From: Promethearchaeota archaeon
Lineage (GTDB): Archaea > Asgardarchaeota > Lokiarchaeia > Sigyniarchaeales > SOKP01
Reading direction: 5' to 3'
NCBI GenBank assembly: GCA_016839555.1
Contig: JAEOUA010000012.1
Location: 1 to 64,000 of the forward strand
DNA: 64,000 nucleotides
Part shown: positions 1-10,280 of the stretch, one piece after another
How positions within the stretch are numbered: the first letter of the stretch is position 1
How the letters are laid out: every line of letters begins with the position of its first letter
Position numbers and translations under genes: made by a program
The notes under the pieces: model-generated
Database searches by the model: none
What the model was told of the DNA's origin: nothing
The model's input: the letters and a program-made list of their open reading frames with translations, nothing else

Positions 1-1205
<1,205 letters not shown>

Positions 1206-1707
1206 AGGCTTAGAGCATTATAGGTAATGCGTGTAAGAATTAAACGTAAACGATGAGAGATGAGAAATAAAAGTATAAAAAAAGGGGGTGTTCCTGTAAT
1301 TCTTTTTTATATAAATATTTTAATGGTTTAAGAAATGAAATCTCTTATACTAATTTATATTAAAGAAATCTGAAAAAGATGGAAAATTATAATTCCAATT
1401 TCACATTATTTTGAGAGCAATTCATTCCAAAATGTTAATCTTTAATTGTTAAATAGCAATTAACCCTACAAAAAATAATAATGGAATCATATAATCATAT
1501 TTTGGTTTTTTAACATAAGACTATTTAAGCATCTTATTGTTTAATATATCTAGAAATATTTAAAATATTTTTTAACAAAAACAAAATTCAAAATCATATC
1601 ATAAATATAGAGAATCCCCTTGTAAATTTTGAATATTTTGTCTATCATGTTGCTTTCAGAATAAAATAACCATACCTTAAGAATATGAATATATATAAGG
1701 AGTTAAT
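1206..1707. other. Intergenic region after 23S rRNA
   Basis: About 500 A+T-rich bases with no gene. A 6-bp hairpin (GCATTA 1215-1220 with TAATGC 1225-1230) lies just after the rRNA and could be a processing or termination element. A T-rich run near 1300-1312 is a plausible archaeal terminator. AAGGAG at 1698-1703 is the ribosome binding site of the next gene. Nothing else is recognisable. Confidence 0.5.
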
Positions 1708-2541
1708 ATGTCGAACAACGAAACTGGTTTGAATAGCTCTCTTGAAATTATAGAGCTATTAATTCAGAATGAGAAATATGATTCTGCCTTAAAGCAATTG
1801 GATGAAATTTTAAAAGAAAATCCATATAGAATAGATGCCCTTTTGATGAAAGCGGATATTTATTTTTTGCAAAACCATTTTGAAAGGGCATTAGCTACTT
1901 ATGGAGATTTGCAGAAAATATATGAATCTCACTATTCTGATAAGATTGAAACTTTAGAATATTATCACATACTTAAAAAGATTGCCATAAGTCATAAATT
2001 ACAAGAAAACATTGCTCAATCAATAAATTATTACAAAAATTTACTCCAAATGTATGATATACTCAAAGATAAAAAGGATAACAATCCTACTTTAGAAGAA
2101 AAAATATTTATTCTAAATCAGTTGGGAGATTTATACACGAAATCAAAAAACTATATAACAGGACTTAAATATTATAAAAAACTCCTTAAAATTCATAATA
2201 AGCAGGGTAATAATGAGGCAATTGCCGAAGATGCCATAACAATTGGAGATGTTTATGCCATTCAAAAGCAATATAATAAAGCAAAAAAGATGTATAATAG
2301 CGCACTGAATTATTATGAAAAAACCGAAGATCAAGGAGCACAGGGGATTCTTCATTATAATTTAGGAGCCATTAATTATAAAAAAGGGGATTATCATAAA
2401 GCTCTCACTCATCTAGAGTCGGCTCTAATGAAATTTGAAAAATTAAGTTTAGAAAAGAAGGCTCTAGAAATGGAACAGCAACAATATTATAATGATACAC
2501 TTAAGTTGTGGAAAAAATTAAAGAAACTATCTTTCGAATAG
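1708..2541 (+). CDS. TPR-repeat protein
   Basis: A 277-residue soluble helical protein made of tetratricopeptide repeats. Repeat-like helix pairs with the usual small/aromatic spacing are seen at about residues 14-75 (ending in AlaLeuAlaThrTyr) and in a second block at about 130-250 (for example GDLYTKSKNYITGLKYYKK and NLGAINYKKGDYHKALTHL). TPR arrays are protein-protein interaction scaffolds; the partner cannot be told. There is no signal peptide or membrane segment. ATG is preceded by AAGGAG at good spacing. The gene stands alone between the rRNA and a convergent gene. Confidence 0.85.
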   Translation: MSNNETGLNSSLEIIELLIQNEKYDSALKQLDEILKENPYRIDALLMKADIYFLQNHFERALATYGDLQKIYESHYSDKIETLEYYHILKKIAISHKLQENIAQSINYYKNLLQMYDILKDKKDNNPTLEEKIFILNQLGDLYTKSKNYITGLKYYKKLLKIHNKQGNNEAIAEDAITIGDVYAIQKQYNKAKKMYNSALNYYEKTEDQGAQGILHYNLGAINYKKGDYHKALTHLESALMKFEKLSLEKKALEMEQQQYYNDTLKLWKKLKKLSFE

Positions 2542-2624
2542 TTATTGGTTTATAATTTTGTATCTTATCCTTCTCAAGAATGTTCCTTGGTATTTTTTAA
2601 AAAAAGATCTATTTATTTAGAGAA

Positions 2625-3584
2625 TTAAGCATTTAAATTTTCTTTGATGATTTTCAAGATATCCGCTTTATTTGAACCAGAAGGAATATCCAGATTATTT
2701 TCTTTACAAAATTTTCTTAGATTATTAATTGTCCATCTATTAAATTGATATTGAAATTTTGGTGCTTCCTCTTTTTCTTTTTGTTTAGTCTTATTTTGGT
2801 TTTCTAAGACTTCGATAGCCTCTATGGCATTTATATCATTATTAATATGGATTCTTAATTTATAATCATCCATTTCAATGATCTCCTTTTTTAAATTCTT
2901 AAAAGGTTCCCATTTTTTTTCTTGGATTTTATTACCAAAAACTTGGGATTGTTTTTCAACTTCTCCATATAAAAGAGCCTCCCCAATCATGATATGTTTC
3001 CTAATAAATCCACTAGGAGGATTATTTTTTAAAATCTTTTCTAAAATTTTTTCATTTTGATCAACATTAATTGATTTACTTAAATCTATTGTTCTTGAAG
3101 CTTGAATCTCTATTTTTTTATTCTTATTTCTTATAGATGGTATATTTAATGATACACCGTAAGATGAAGAGAGCGGTTTTACTTTTGGCTCATATTTATA
3201 AATTTCTTTAACCGGTTCAGCCTTTACCTTCGGTTTTTCAATTTTAATTCTTTTCAACTTAAAATTATCGAGAAATTCTTGAAGTTCATCACCTTGATCA
3301 ATAGATACTACTTTACAACGATGGAAATTTGCGTTTTCTGTTAATTCCTTCTGTAATGTCGCTGCAACTCGAGATCCAATGAATTTTTTTCTTACTGACG
3401 ATTGAATACCTTTCCAAATATATATTCTTCTTATGCTTTCTTTTACAATTATAATAACTTCTGAATCTTTTAATGTTGCTTTTGCATTATTTTTAGCAAA
3501 TTGCTCTTCTGTAAGATCTAATTGGACTCTCTCTCCAGTATTTTTGAGCTTAAAAACCATAAAATGCTTGTAACTTTTCACCAT
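2625..3584 (-). CDS. Gelsolin-like domain protein with C-terminal SAP/HeH-like motif
   Basis: The N-terminal ~100 residues resemble a single gelsolin homology domain: a beta strand (SEVIIIVKE), then RIYIWKG followed by a helix starting SVRKKFIGSRVA, then a basic strand and HRCKVVSIDQGDE, in the order seen in gelsolin/villin repeats (IYVWxG...A...A). The middle (about 110-270) is charged and low in complexity. The last ~38 residues (WTINNLRKFC...LDIPSGSNKADILKII) match the helix-extended-helix pattern of SAP/HeH domains, which often bind nucleic acid. Gelsolin-like proteins that act on actin are known from Asgard archaea; actin binding here is inferred. The frame is open from a TTG at 3602; ATG at 3584 (used) and ATG at 3560 are also possible and no start has a strong ribosome binding site. 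Confidence 0.7.
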   Translation of the reverse strand: MVKSYKHFMVFKLKNTGERVQLDLTEEQFAKNNAKATLKDSEVIIIVKESIRRIYIWKGIQSSVRKKFIGSRVAATLQKELTENANFHRCKVVSIDQGDELQEFLDNFKLKRIKIEKPKVKAEPVKEIYKYEPKVKPLSSSYGVSLNIPSIRNKNKKIEIQASRTIDLSKSINVDQNEKILEKILKNNPPSGFIRKHIMIGEALLYGEVEKQSQVFGNKIQEKKWEPFKNLKKEIIEMDDYKLRIHINNDINAIEAIEVLENQNKTKQKEKEEAPKFQYQFNRWTINNLRKFCKENNLDIPSGSNKADILKIIKENLNA

Positions 3585-3826
3585 AATCTCAAAAAAGACC
3601 AAGATTTAATAAGTGATAATTTCTATTTTAAAAGCTTTCTTTTTAAGTGTTAAATAATTAATATAGCTTAAATTTATTTAATATTTAAAATGATAATCTA
3701 AAATAATTTACTTAAATTTTATTATTGGAAAAAAAAATTTCCAATTTCCCTTTTTAAAAATTAAATTAAAAATTAATGATCTTTTAATTTATTTGGACGA
3801 GAAGCTATAAAAAAAGATAAGAAAAA

Positions 3827-4861
3827 TTATAGCTTAATAATCCATCCATATTCATCTTCAATTTCTAATCTCTGAATGCTTGTTAATAATTCATAAAGTT
3901 TTGTAGTTAATTCTCCGGGCTGTCCCTCGTTAAAGATTCTTTTTTTATCTTCAATCGTGACTGAGCCAATTGGAGTAATAACGGCCGCCGTCCCCGTACA
4001 AAATGCTTCAGTACACTTATCTTTAAATAACTCTTTATAGGATATATCTCTTTCTTCTACCTCCATGCCCATTTTTTCTTCTGCTAATGTTAATACCGAG
4101 CTCCTCGTTATCCCGGGTAAAATTGTACCTTTTAATGCCGGTGTAGCTAATTTACCGTTGATAATCGCAAAAAAATTTGCAGTACCTACTTCATCTATAT
4201 ATTCTAAGTTTGATGCATCTAAATATATAATTTGAGCAAATCCCTTTGCTTTTGTTTCCTTTGCTGGCAACATCGTTCCAGCATAATTGCAACAGGTTTT
4301 TGCGTCGCCCGTCCCTCCTGGAGCAGCCCTTGTATATTGTTTTGATATTTCTAAATCAATTGCTTTAAAGCCTTCTGGAAAATACGGACCAACAGGAACA
4401 GTGAAAATAATGAATTTATATTCTTCCGCTGGAGCGACTCCTAATATTGGACCACTACCAATAAGTAAAGGTCTTATATATAAGGCACCTCCACTATCAT
4501 AAGGAGGAACATATTCTTTATTTGCTTTTACCACTTCCTTCACAGTTTCAATAAATTTTTCTTTATCAAAGGAAGGCATTAATAATCTTTTAGCGCTTTC
4601 ATTTAACCGATCTGCATTTTTATCTGGTCTAAATAACACAATATCTCCCGTTTTAGCTTCTAATGCTTTCATTCCTTCAAAGATTCCTTGTCCATAATTT
4701 AATACACACGCACCCGGAGAGATTTCAATCGGACCGAATGGTACAATCTTACCTTCATCCCATTCACTATTTTTATAATTTGAAATATACATCTCTTTTG
4801 TTTCTATGAATTCAAAGCCTAAATTATAGAAATCAATTTTTTCGGGTTCCATTTCTATCAT
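3827..4861 (-). CDS. ilvE: Branched-chain amino acid aminotransferase (class IV PLP)
   Basis: A 344-residue fold-type IV aminotransferase that interconverts Val/Leu/Ile and their 2-oxo acids with glutamate. The pyridoxal-phosphate lysine lies in GTGDAKTCCNYAG, the layout of eukaryote/bacterial BCAT proteins (GGTGDxKxxxNY). The N-terminal VLNYGQGIFEGMKA and the later EVGTANFF and GTAAVITPIG segments are the substrate and phosphate loops of the family. The length is normal and no residue appears missing. It stands alone with long A+T-rich flanks, so it is probably transcribed singly. A second ATG three codons downstream is an alternative start. Confidence 0.93.
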   Translation of the reverse strand: MIEMEPEKIDFYNLGFEFIETKEMYISNYKNSEWDEGKIVPFGPIEISPGACVLNYGQGIFEGMKALEAKTGDIVLFRPDKNADRLNESAKRLLMPSFDKEKFIETVKEVVKANKEYVPPYDSGGALYIRPLLIGSGPILGVAPAEEYKFIIFTVPVGPYFPEGFKAIDLEISKQYTRAAPGGTGDAKTCCNYAGTMLPAKETKAKGFAQIIYLDASNLEYIDEVGTANFFAIINGKLATPALKGTILPGITRSSVLTLAEEKMGMEVEERDISYKELFKDKCTEAFCTGTAAVITPIGSVTIEDKKRIFNEGQPGELTTKLYELLTSIQRLEIEDEYGWIIKL

Positions 4862-5103
4862 CTATCATTATTCTATTGTTAGAAATATATATGTATTATT
4901 TATTATAAAACCTTTTTTATTAGTTTATTAAAAATAGTTTGCTTAGCTTAGATTATTATCATTTAAAAAGTCATAATTTGGCTAAGAAATCGTATGGAAA
5001 TCATAAAATTAAAATTTTATATATCGTTATATAATTCAAATTAGATAATATTCAAAAAGTATATATTGCCAGAGTCGCTTAGCGGTTGAGCGTCAGCCTG
5101 CAG

Positions 5104-5120
5104 ATGGTTAACCATCAGAT
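5104..5120 (+). other. tRNA-Cys intron 1 (anticodon loop, 37/38)
   Basis: Seventeen bases between the two halves of the anticodon loop. Removing them leaves the seven-base loop CTGCAGA closed by a complete five-pair stem (one G-T). The exact splice position may shift by a base. Confidence 0.75.
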
Positions 5121-5140
5121 AGTTGATAACGAGGGTTCAA

Positions 5141-5172
5141 TCTTTTGGAAACTTTTTTCAAGAAGGAATAAA
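5141..5172 (+). other. tRNA-Cys intron 2 (T-loop, about position 59/60)
   Basis: Thirty-two bases interrupt the T-loop. TTC of the 5' exon (5136-5138) can pair with GAA near the intron 3' end (5167-5169), leaving short single-stranded bulges at both splice points between this helix and an inner hairpin (CTTTTG with CAAGAAG). This is a relaxed bulge-helix-bulge substrate for the archaeal splicing endonuclease. Splicing restores the loop TTCAAAT and stem GAGGG/CCCTC. Confidence 0.78.
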
Positions 5173-5262
5173 TCCCTCCTCTGGCTCCATATATGCTTTA
5201 GTTCTTATCCTAAATATAAGCCTTCTAATTCCATTTAATAAAGAGATTATTGCGATTGCTTT

Positions 5263-6603
5263 TTATTTTTGTTTTTCCCACTTTTTAAGATAAAGTACTT
5301 CTGAAAGGGTTGATCCACGTTTTATTTCTTCTCTAATTCGATTTTCTTTTTCAAATACATCAATTGCTCTATTTGCCATTTCCTGAGCTTTTTCTTTTGG
5401 TATTACAACTATCCCCGATTCATCTCCCACAATCCAATCGCCAGGATTTATTTTTTGACCAGCACACTCTATACTCACATTAATTTCTCCTAATCCACGA
5501 GGTTCTCCTGCGGTTGGAGTAAAATATCGAGCATAAATAGGAAATTTCATTTTTCTTATATCATCAATATCCCTCACTGCCCCATCAATAACAACCCCTG
5601 AAATCCCTTTTACCTTACAACTCCATGAAGCCAATTCTCCCCATACTGCATCTTTTCCTTCGCAAGCATCAATCACAATAACATCTCCTTTTTGTGCCTC
5701 TTCTATTGCCTCTACAGGTTTACTCCAGTCACCATTGTATGCCCTTACTGTAACTGCAGGACCAACAAATTTAAAGGGTTTATCTTTTGATTCTGTCCAA
5801 ACGGGTTTTAAGCCCTGCATTTCTCCAGCTCTATGCATCGCATCGGAGATATTTGGACAAGAAACCATCATCAAAGCCTCATAAATATGCTCTTTATCAT
5901 ACTTTTTAAATAATTCGGTTTTAACCGGTTTTGCAGATGTAATTGCTTTTTTAATTTTTTGGGCAGTTTCTTTTGGGGATTCTGATTTATAAAGAGCCCC
6001 ACCGACTATAATTACATCCACACCAATTTTTTTTGCCTTTGCGGCAGTTTCACTATTAATCCCTCCTGCAATAGCCAACCATGTAGTTGGATTTAATTTT
6101 TTTTTTAATTTGCTTGCGACTTCAAGTGTTTTTTCTCCACCATATATCGTCTGTTGGTCGATCCCTACGTGAGAAACTATCATTTCGGCCCCCATACTCT
6201 CCAATTGTAATGCCCTTTCAACCATTCTCTCTGGAGGGATATCGATAGTATCGCATCCTAATAATACACCGTATTTTTGAGCGGCTTCAATTGCTTCTGT
6301 AACGGATGCATCATCGGAACCACCTAGCATTAACACGACATTAGCCCCAGATTTCGCAGCAATTTCAATTTCTATTGCACCTCCATCAACTGTTTTCATA
6401 TCCGCCACAATAGTATGTTTCGGAAATTTCTTATGTAAGGCTCGAACGGCATCCATCCCTTCTGCTTTTATTAGCGGTGTTCCTGCTTCGATCCATTCAA
6501 CTCCTCCTTCTACTCCCTCCTCTGCGATCTGCAGCGCGCGGTGAAGGTTTACTAAATCAAGAGCTATTTGCAAGAATGGTTCATTTTCTCTTTTTCTTAT
6601 CAA
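5263..6603 (-). CDS. 3-hexulose-6-phosphate synthase fused to RraA-like domain
   Basis: The N-terminal ~215 residues are a 3-hexulose-6-phosphate synthase of the OMPDC barrel type: QIALDLVNLHRAL, then VADMKTVDGG (catalytic Asp-x-Lys-x-x-Asp), then AIAGGIN and the phosphate-binding VIIVGGALY. In archaea this enzyme joins or splits ribulose-5-phosphate and formaldehyde and supports pentose synthesis by the reverse ribulose monophosphate pathway. The C-terminal ~220 residues are an RraA/demethylmenaquinone-methyltransferase-like domain (SCPNISDAMHRAG, DGAVRD, GDWIVGDESGIVVIP). The same fusion is known in other archaea. The frame is open to a TTG at 6651. TTG at 6603 is preferred because it has GAGG upstream and matches the family N-terminus. 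No 6-phospho-3-hexuloisomerase gene lies nearby. Confidence 0.88.
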   Translation of the reverse strand: MIRKRENEPFLQIALDLVNLHRALQIAEEGVEGGVEWIEAGTPLIKAEGMDAVRALHKKFPKHTIVADMKTVDGGAIEIEIAAKSGANVVLMLGGSDDASVTEAIEAAQKYGVLLGCDTIDIPPERMVERALQLESMGAEMIVSHVGIDQQTIYGGEKTLEVASKLKKKLNPTTWLAIAGGINSETAAKAKKIGVDVIIVGGALYKSESPKETAQKIKKAITSAKPVKTELFKKYDKEHIYEALMMVSCPNISDAMHRAGEMQGLKPVWTESKDKPFKFVGPAVTVRAYNGDWSKPVEAIEEAQKGDVIVIDACEGKDAVWGELASWSCKVKGISGVVIDGAVRDIDDIRKMKFPIYARYFTPTAGEPRGLGEINVSIECAGQKINPGDWIVGDESGIVVIPKEKAQEMANRAIDVFEKENRIREEIKRGSTLSEVLYLKKWEKQK

Positions 6604-6764
6604 AGAGCAAAACCTCAGAATATTTTTTATTAATAAATTAAAATAATGCAAATTGAAGAATTAAAGAATATTGATATATTTAACCAGAGTACTCATAAAT
6701 TTAATTAATTAATTAAAGCAAATATAAAATTATTTTCTTATTTTTAATAACCGAATACTTTAAA

Positions 6765-8360
6765 TTAGTTGCATTCTTCCACTCTTTTTTCATATATGGC
6801 TCTTAATTTGTCCATCCAATCCTTAAAGAACATATATTTGTAGATTGAATAAAAATTATTATTTATCTCCATTTGTTTTAAATACACTTGTTTAAGAAAG
6901 ATCAAATATTTCTCTAATAATTTCAAGAAAGAGAGGGTTTTACTTGGTTCTACTAGTTGAGAAAAATAAATTTGGTTCTTACTAAATATTTTCCACCACT
7001 CTTTATATATCATTTTCGTTCCAAATAATTGCTCGGCATTATCATACAAATAAGTACCAAAATAATTATGATAAATAGCAAATCTTAGATTTACTTTATA
7101 GGTTTCAATTAAAGAATTTCCATTATATCGTTTTTCAAGGAAAAAATTTTGGCTTTCTTTAATCGTCTGTTGATCAGTTCCTGGTAAACCGATTACATAA
7201 AAAAAATTTATGGGAAAATCTAATTTGTGCGCTTCTATAATTAATTCTTCCGCTTTTTGCAAGTAATTATTAACCCCTTTGTGGATTAATGCATTATTTT
7301 TACCCAGCACTTTCCCAATTCGAGCCAAAAGTGTTTGGGATGCAGATTCTAGTCCAAATTGAGGAATTATTTGAGCATTCTTATATTTGAAAAGACTTTC
7401 TTTAGAACATAAATCTATTCTCTCTTCCACTTCAATTCTAAACGGAAAATCTCCTTGTTCTTTATTAATATGCATTATTTCTACAAAAAATTCTTGTTTT
7501 TTCGAATTTTTAGGTAGAAAGATCATATCATTAATAAATAAATGTTTAATATCCAACCAATCAATATCCCTAATCCTTTGTAATTCTCTAATACAATTCT
7601 TTACAGATTTTACTCGAACTATCTTATAACAATTGATATATTTTGCAGAATTAGGACAGTATTTGCATTGAAACGGACACCCCCTTGAAAATTCTATATT
7701 TAGATTTGAATCTTCACGATTTAAAACTTCTTTATATCGTTTGTATAATCCCAAATCAATAAGGGGGAGGATATTAAGATCTTCTATCAATTCTGGTTCT
7801 AAAATATGCAGCTGTTTGAAGGTTTTTTTGGTCGCCATAGGGTTTTTTTGTATGTAATTTCTAATTATCTTATAAAAAGGAATTTCGCCCTCCTCTTTAA
7901 TTAAGAAATCAAAGGGAGTCCTTTTTAATTTGTAAAATTGCTTTATATATTCTGGAATACTTTTTAATTCAAAATCAATTGGTCGTATTGTAGCATGAGG
8001 ACCCCCGACGATTATTATCCCTTCAGGTTTAATCTTTGATTTTATCATTGAAGCAACCTCTACAGAATTAAGATAACTAAAGGAGCTGTAACAAGAGATT
8101 GCTATAATTTTATAAGGAAATATGCTATAAACATCCGCTAACTTTTTTTCCAATTTTTTTCTATATCTTAGTATATTTTTTGGATAATATTCTGGCAGAT
8201 TTTCATATCTTAGGTCTAAATATTGTTCATTTATATTACATTTTTTTATCAGGTTTTTGGAATGTAAATAGTTGGAAATTCTATTAAATACCGTTAAAAA
8301 GGAGTTATTAGCCAATCCATAGAAATCAAATGGAAAAATATATAAAATATTCAAATTCAT
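6765..8360 (-). CDS. B12-binding-type radical SAM protein
   Basis: A 531-residue protein. The [4Fe-4S] motif CPFQCKYC (Cys-x3-Cys-x2-Cys) is at about residue 230, followed by a radical SAM barrel with FINDMIFLP and FGLESASQ segments. The first ~150 residues look like a Rossmann-type cobalamin-binding domain (IIAISCYSSFSYLNS, IIVGGPHATIRP), although the usual DxHxxG cobalamin-ligand motif is not seen, so B12 binding is uncertain. Family members methylate or rearrange diverse substrates; this substrate is unknown. No partner gene is adjacent. Confidence 0.8.
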   Translation of the reverse strand: MNLNILYIFPFDFYGLANNSFLTVFNRISNYLHSKNLIKKCNINEQYLDLRYENLPEYYPKNILRYRKKLEKKLADVYSIFPYKIIAISCYSSFSYLNSVEVASMIKSKIKPEGIIIVGGPHATIRPIDFELKSIPEYIKQFYKLKRTPFDFLIKEEGEIPFYKIIRNYIQKNPMATKKTFKQLHILEPELIEDLNILPLIDLGLYKRYKEVLNREDSNLNIEFSRGCPFQCKYCPNSAKYINCYKIVRVKSVKNCIRELQRIRDIDWLDIKHLFINDMIFLPKNSKKQEFFVEIMHINKEQGDFPFRIEVEERIDLCSKESLFKYKNAQIIPQFGLESASQTLLARIGKVLGKNNALIHKGVNNYLQKAEELIIEAHKLDFPINFFYVIGLPGTDQQTIKESQNFFLEKRYNGNSLIETYKVNLRFAIYHNYFGTYLYDNAEQLFGTKMIYKEWWKIFSKNQIYFSQLVEPSKTLSFLKLLEKYLIFLKQVYLKQMEINNNFYSIYKYMFFKDWMDKLRAIYEKRVEECN

Positions 8361-8655
8361 GAATTTTTATCCATTGCATATTATAAATTTCTATATTAAA
8401 TTAATCAATACTGCTCCTAATAAACTAAACTACTATAACATATATAAAAACTTAAAAATTATGATTAGTTTAATTTCGTTATATATTAGTTTATTTCAAA
8501 ATATTTTAAGTTTTGAAAATAAAGGTATAAGTAGCTTTAAAAAAATTAAAATTTAATAACAATTTTATTATATATTATATGAATTAAAATAATATTATTC
8601 GAATATTTAAATTATTTTTTCTTAAATGAATTATACTAATAATGGAGGTTAAAGG

Positions 8656-10182
8656 ATGTCTGAAGAATACGATTATCTGTTTAAGTCTATCGTGGTTGGA
8701 GATGGCGGAGTAGGTAAGACTGCGCTTACTTTACGCTTTAGTAAAGGTTTTTTCCAGGAAAAATATAAAATGACCATAGGGGTTGATTTTCATGTTAAAA
8801 CAATAAACGTCGACTCTGATAATGGTCCAATTCGCACAAAATTGCAGATATGGGATACAGGAGGGCAGGAACGCTTCTCTAGCATCAGACCTATGTACTA
8901 TCGTGGAGCTTTGGGGGCCCTTCTTATATTTGATTTAACTTCAATTTCAAGCTTTGAACATTTACCCCAATGGATTGAAGAAGTTCGTGCTAATGCGAAG
9001 GAAGATATTCCTTTATTATTAGTTGGGAATAAAGATGATTTATTCGACCAGAGAATGGTTTCTTTAGAAGAAATCAATGAATTTACAGAAGAATTCAATT
9101 TATATTATATGGAAACTTCAGCAAAAACTGGAGATAACGTCGGCGATTGTTTCTATGTACTTGCGTGCTTGATGATACAACAAGGTGTGCCAGAAAAATT
9201 GATTGAAGAAGGTATTATTTATGCTCCAGGAAAGATTCCAATCACTAAGAAAGAAGAAACATTGATTCCGCCTGGAAAAGTCGATATGGCAGAATATGAA
9301 ACCACCCTGGCAGCAGAACCCGAACCAGAACCTGAATTAGAGTATGAAGCACCACCAATACCCGAACCAGAACCAGAACTAGAGGTAGAATATGAAGTAC
9401 CATTTCTCTCTGAATCTGAGCCAGAACCAATACCAGAGGTAAAATACGAAGTCCCTACTATGCCGGAGTCAGAAACCGTACCAGAAGTAGAATATGAAAT
9501 ACCACAACCAGAAGAAATGCCTCAAGCTTCGACAATAGAATCCCCAGCTCAAAAACCCATAGAATTTGAATTTAAAACGCCCGAGGAAGTATTAGCAGAA
9601 AATACTCAGCTACAACAAGAAGCTGCTGAAATATCATCAATTTCAGATATTACAACACCCCCTAAAAAACCAGAATACAAGCCTAAAACCATACCATTTA
9701 GCTCAACTTCCCCAATCCCTACAAAGGGACCCCAAGAATTCGTTACCGAGCAACCAAAAGAAAAATCCGAAGCTCCAACTCAATTATTTCATGGGCCACC
9801 CAAAAAGCCGTCCAAATCCTTATATGATTATTTTCCTTCAATACCCGAACCAGAACCAGAGGAGATAGTAAAAGAAGAGACAGAAGTTAAACCAACCTCT
9901 TTATTTGAGACTCTTTCACAAAGAAAAACTATTAGTCAAGAAAAAAAAGCTTCTGCATTTATTCCATTTTTTTCCTCAATAGAGCAGGAGACTTCAGAAA
10001 CAATTGAATCCTCCCTCGAGGCGATACCAAGTATCGAAGATATAGAATCACCTAAGGAGGTTGTTAAAACAAAAAAAATAGCAGCTACAAAAAGTAAAAG
10101 TGGGGTCGTAATATGTCCTAATTGTGGAGCGACGTTGTCAACAGATTATGCGTTTTGTAATAAATGCGGAACTAAGCTATAA
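8656..10182 (+). CDS. Rab-like small GTPase with long Pro/Glu-rich linker and C-terminal zinc ribbon
   Basis: Residues 1-175 form a complete Ras-superfamily G domain: P-loop GDGGVGKT at 15-22, switch I TIGVDF, WDTGGQE (Gly where most Rabs have Ala; the catalytic Gln is kept), NKDD and ETSAKTG. Residues ~215-480 are disordered and full of EPEPE repeats spaced by EVEYEVP-type blocks. The C-terminus is a zinc ribbon with Cys487, Cys490, Cys501 and Cys504. There is no C-terminal lipidation motif, so the zinc ribbon or linker rather than a prenyl group may set its location. Such GTPases are a hallmark of Asgard genomes. The start is ATG after GGAGGT. Confidence 0.9.
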   Translation: MSEEYDYLFKSIVVGDGGVGKTALTLRFSKGFFQEKYKMTIGVDFHVKTINVDSDNGPIRTKLQIWDTGGQERFSSIRPMYYRGALGALLIFDLTSISSFEHLPQWIEEVRANAKEDIPLLLVGNKDDLFDQRMVSLEEINEFTEEFNLYYMETSAKTGDNVGDCFYVLACLMIQQGVPEKLIEEGIIYAPGKIPITKKEETLIPPGKVDMAEYETTLAAEPEPEPELEYEAPPIPEPEPELEVEYEVPFLSESEPEPIPEVKYEVPTMPESETVPEVEYEIPQPEEMPQASTIESPAQKPIEFEFKTPEEVLAENTQLQQEAAEISSISDITTPPKKPEYKPKTIPFSSTSPIPTKGPQEFVTEQPKEKSEAPTQLFHGPPKKPSKSLYDYFPSIPEPEPEEIVKEETEVKPTSLFETLSQRKTISQEKKASAFIPFFSSIEQETSETIESSLEAIPSIEDIESPKEVVKTKKIAATKSKSGVVICPNCGATLSTDYAFCNKCGTKL

Positions 10183-10280
10183 TATAGTCATAAGCTTATT
10201 GCAATTATTTTTTACATAAAAAATAGTCACATTGGGGATTCATAACTTTTAAATAAAAGATTCTTCCAAATAATTCAATC

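Larger units (their letters stand above)
5068..5190 (+). tRNA. tRNA-Cys (GCA) with two introns, CCA encoded
   Basis: Acceptor GCCAGAG (5068-5074) pairs with CTCTGGC (5180-5186). The discriminator is T5187, a cysteine identity base, followed by encoded CCA. D-arm 5077-5091. The anticodon stem is TCAGC (5093-5097) with GTTGA (5122-5126) and the anticodon GCA is at 5100-5102. Two insertions must be removed: 17 nt at the usual 37/38 site (about 5104-5120), and 32 nt inside the T-loop (about 5141-5172) between TTCAA and AT. The mature RNA would be 71 nt plus CCA. Standard searches can miss or truncate such a gene. Confidence 0.88.

Noticed and set aside
8359..8556. 65-codon ORF divergent from the radical SAM gene
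   Set aside because: Extremely A+T-rich with low-complexity Ile/Asn/Lys/Tyr composition, no ribosome binding site and no recognisable feature; probably chance.
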